Shown: positions 63,902 to 64,000 of the stretch, one piece after another
How positions within the stretch are numbered: position 1 is the first letter of the stretch
Layout of the letters: each line of letters starts with the position of its first letter
From: Massilia sp. KIM
Lineage (GTDB): Bacteria > Pseudomonadota > Gammaproteobacteria > Burkholderiales > Burkholderiaceae_D
Assembly: GCF_002007115.1 (NCBI RefSeq)
Contig: NZ_MVAD01000004.1
Span: 248,001 to 312,000, forward strand
Direction of reading: 5' to 3'
Length of the DNA: 64,000 nucleotides
Program-made: the position numbers and the translations under genes
Notes under the pieces: model-generated
The model's input: only the letters and a program-made list of their open reading frames with translations
Database searches by the model: none
Told to the model about the DNA's origin: nothing

Positions 63902-64000
63902 GGGAGGGGGGCGTAATTGCTAGAGCGACATTATCCCCCAATTGGATAGACCCTGCTGGCGCGGGCCGGTTTTACGCGGGTGTATGATGCAATACGAAAT

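Noticed and set aside
63984..64000. Possible start of a plus-strand gene (ATGATGCAATACGAAAT) at the right edge
   Set aside because: Only five codons are in the window and no clear ribosome-binding site is seen.

Overview
The window is about 64 kb of high-GC, gene-dense chromosome from a betaproteobacterium, most likely Oxalobacteraceae near Massilia or Janthinobacterium. This is inferred from the gene order mnmG-rsmG-parA-parB-atpIBEFHAGDC, from argB, a tRNA-Thr gene and slmA lying together, from a PEP-CTERM protein, and from the general character of the proteins. No species-level evidence is available from the sequence alone. There is no rRNA operon, CRISPR array, prophage or classical insertion sequence.

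Layout. 1-9 kb: glmS (cut by the window edge), an Lrp/AsnC regulator, glmU, a DUF6279 lipoprotein, rsmD, coaD, a 2[4Fe-4S] ferredoxin, ChaB-like and DUF1003 proteins, and a LysR regulator. 8.6-15.4 kb: amino-acid catabolism (Lrp regulator, putA, ald), then mtn with an AAC(6')-type acetyltransferase. 15.4-16.66 kb: a non-coding block with three diverged tandem units carrying DnaA boxes at conserved spacing, a candidate replication origin. 16.66-25.2 kb: a GMC oxidoreductase, a five-gene Liv-type ABC transporter, an epoxide-hydrolase-like enzyme and an iron-dependent alcohol dehydrogenase, which read as an uptake and oxidation unit for an unknown substrate. 25.3-38.1 kb: a TSUP transporter, three parS sites, mnmG, rsmG, parA, parB and the full F1Fo ATP synthase operon. 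38.1-51.3 kb: REP pairs, a membrane protein, a PEP-CTERM protein, an amidase, a CoA-binding protein, glutathione peroxidase, OmpW behind an FNR-type box, a pabB-pabC fusion, slmA, a HAD phosphatase, tRNA-Thr, argB, and several small enzymes. 51.3-59.2 kb: a REP pair, a minisatellite, hpt, MmcQ/YjbR, aminopeptidase P, MgtC, DUF924, DUF2520, MAPEG and AlkB. 59.3-64 kb: an outer-membrane barrel gene, a tandem REP array, a REP-associated transposase (RAYT), ettA and rarD.

Two things stand out. First, the DnaA-box units (15.48-16.47 kb) lie about 10 kb from a cluster of parS sites and parAB, which suggests that the window contains or adjoins the chromosome origin even though dnaA is not here. Second, a family of inverted repeats is scattered at five places, and the gene next to the largest array encodes a RAYT whose expected catalytic tyrosine appears to be tryptophan. 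Coding calls rest on recognisable motifs. The functions proposed for non-coding elements are inference.
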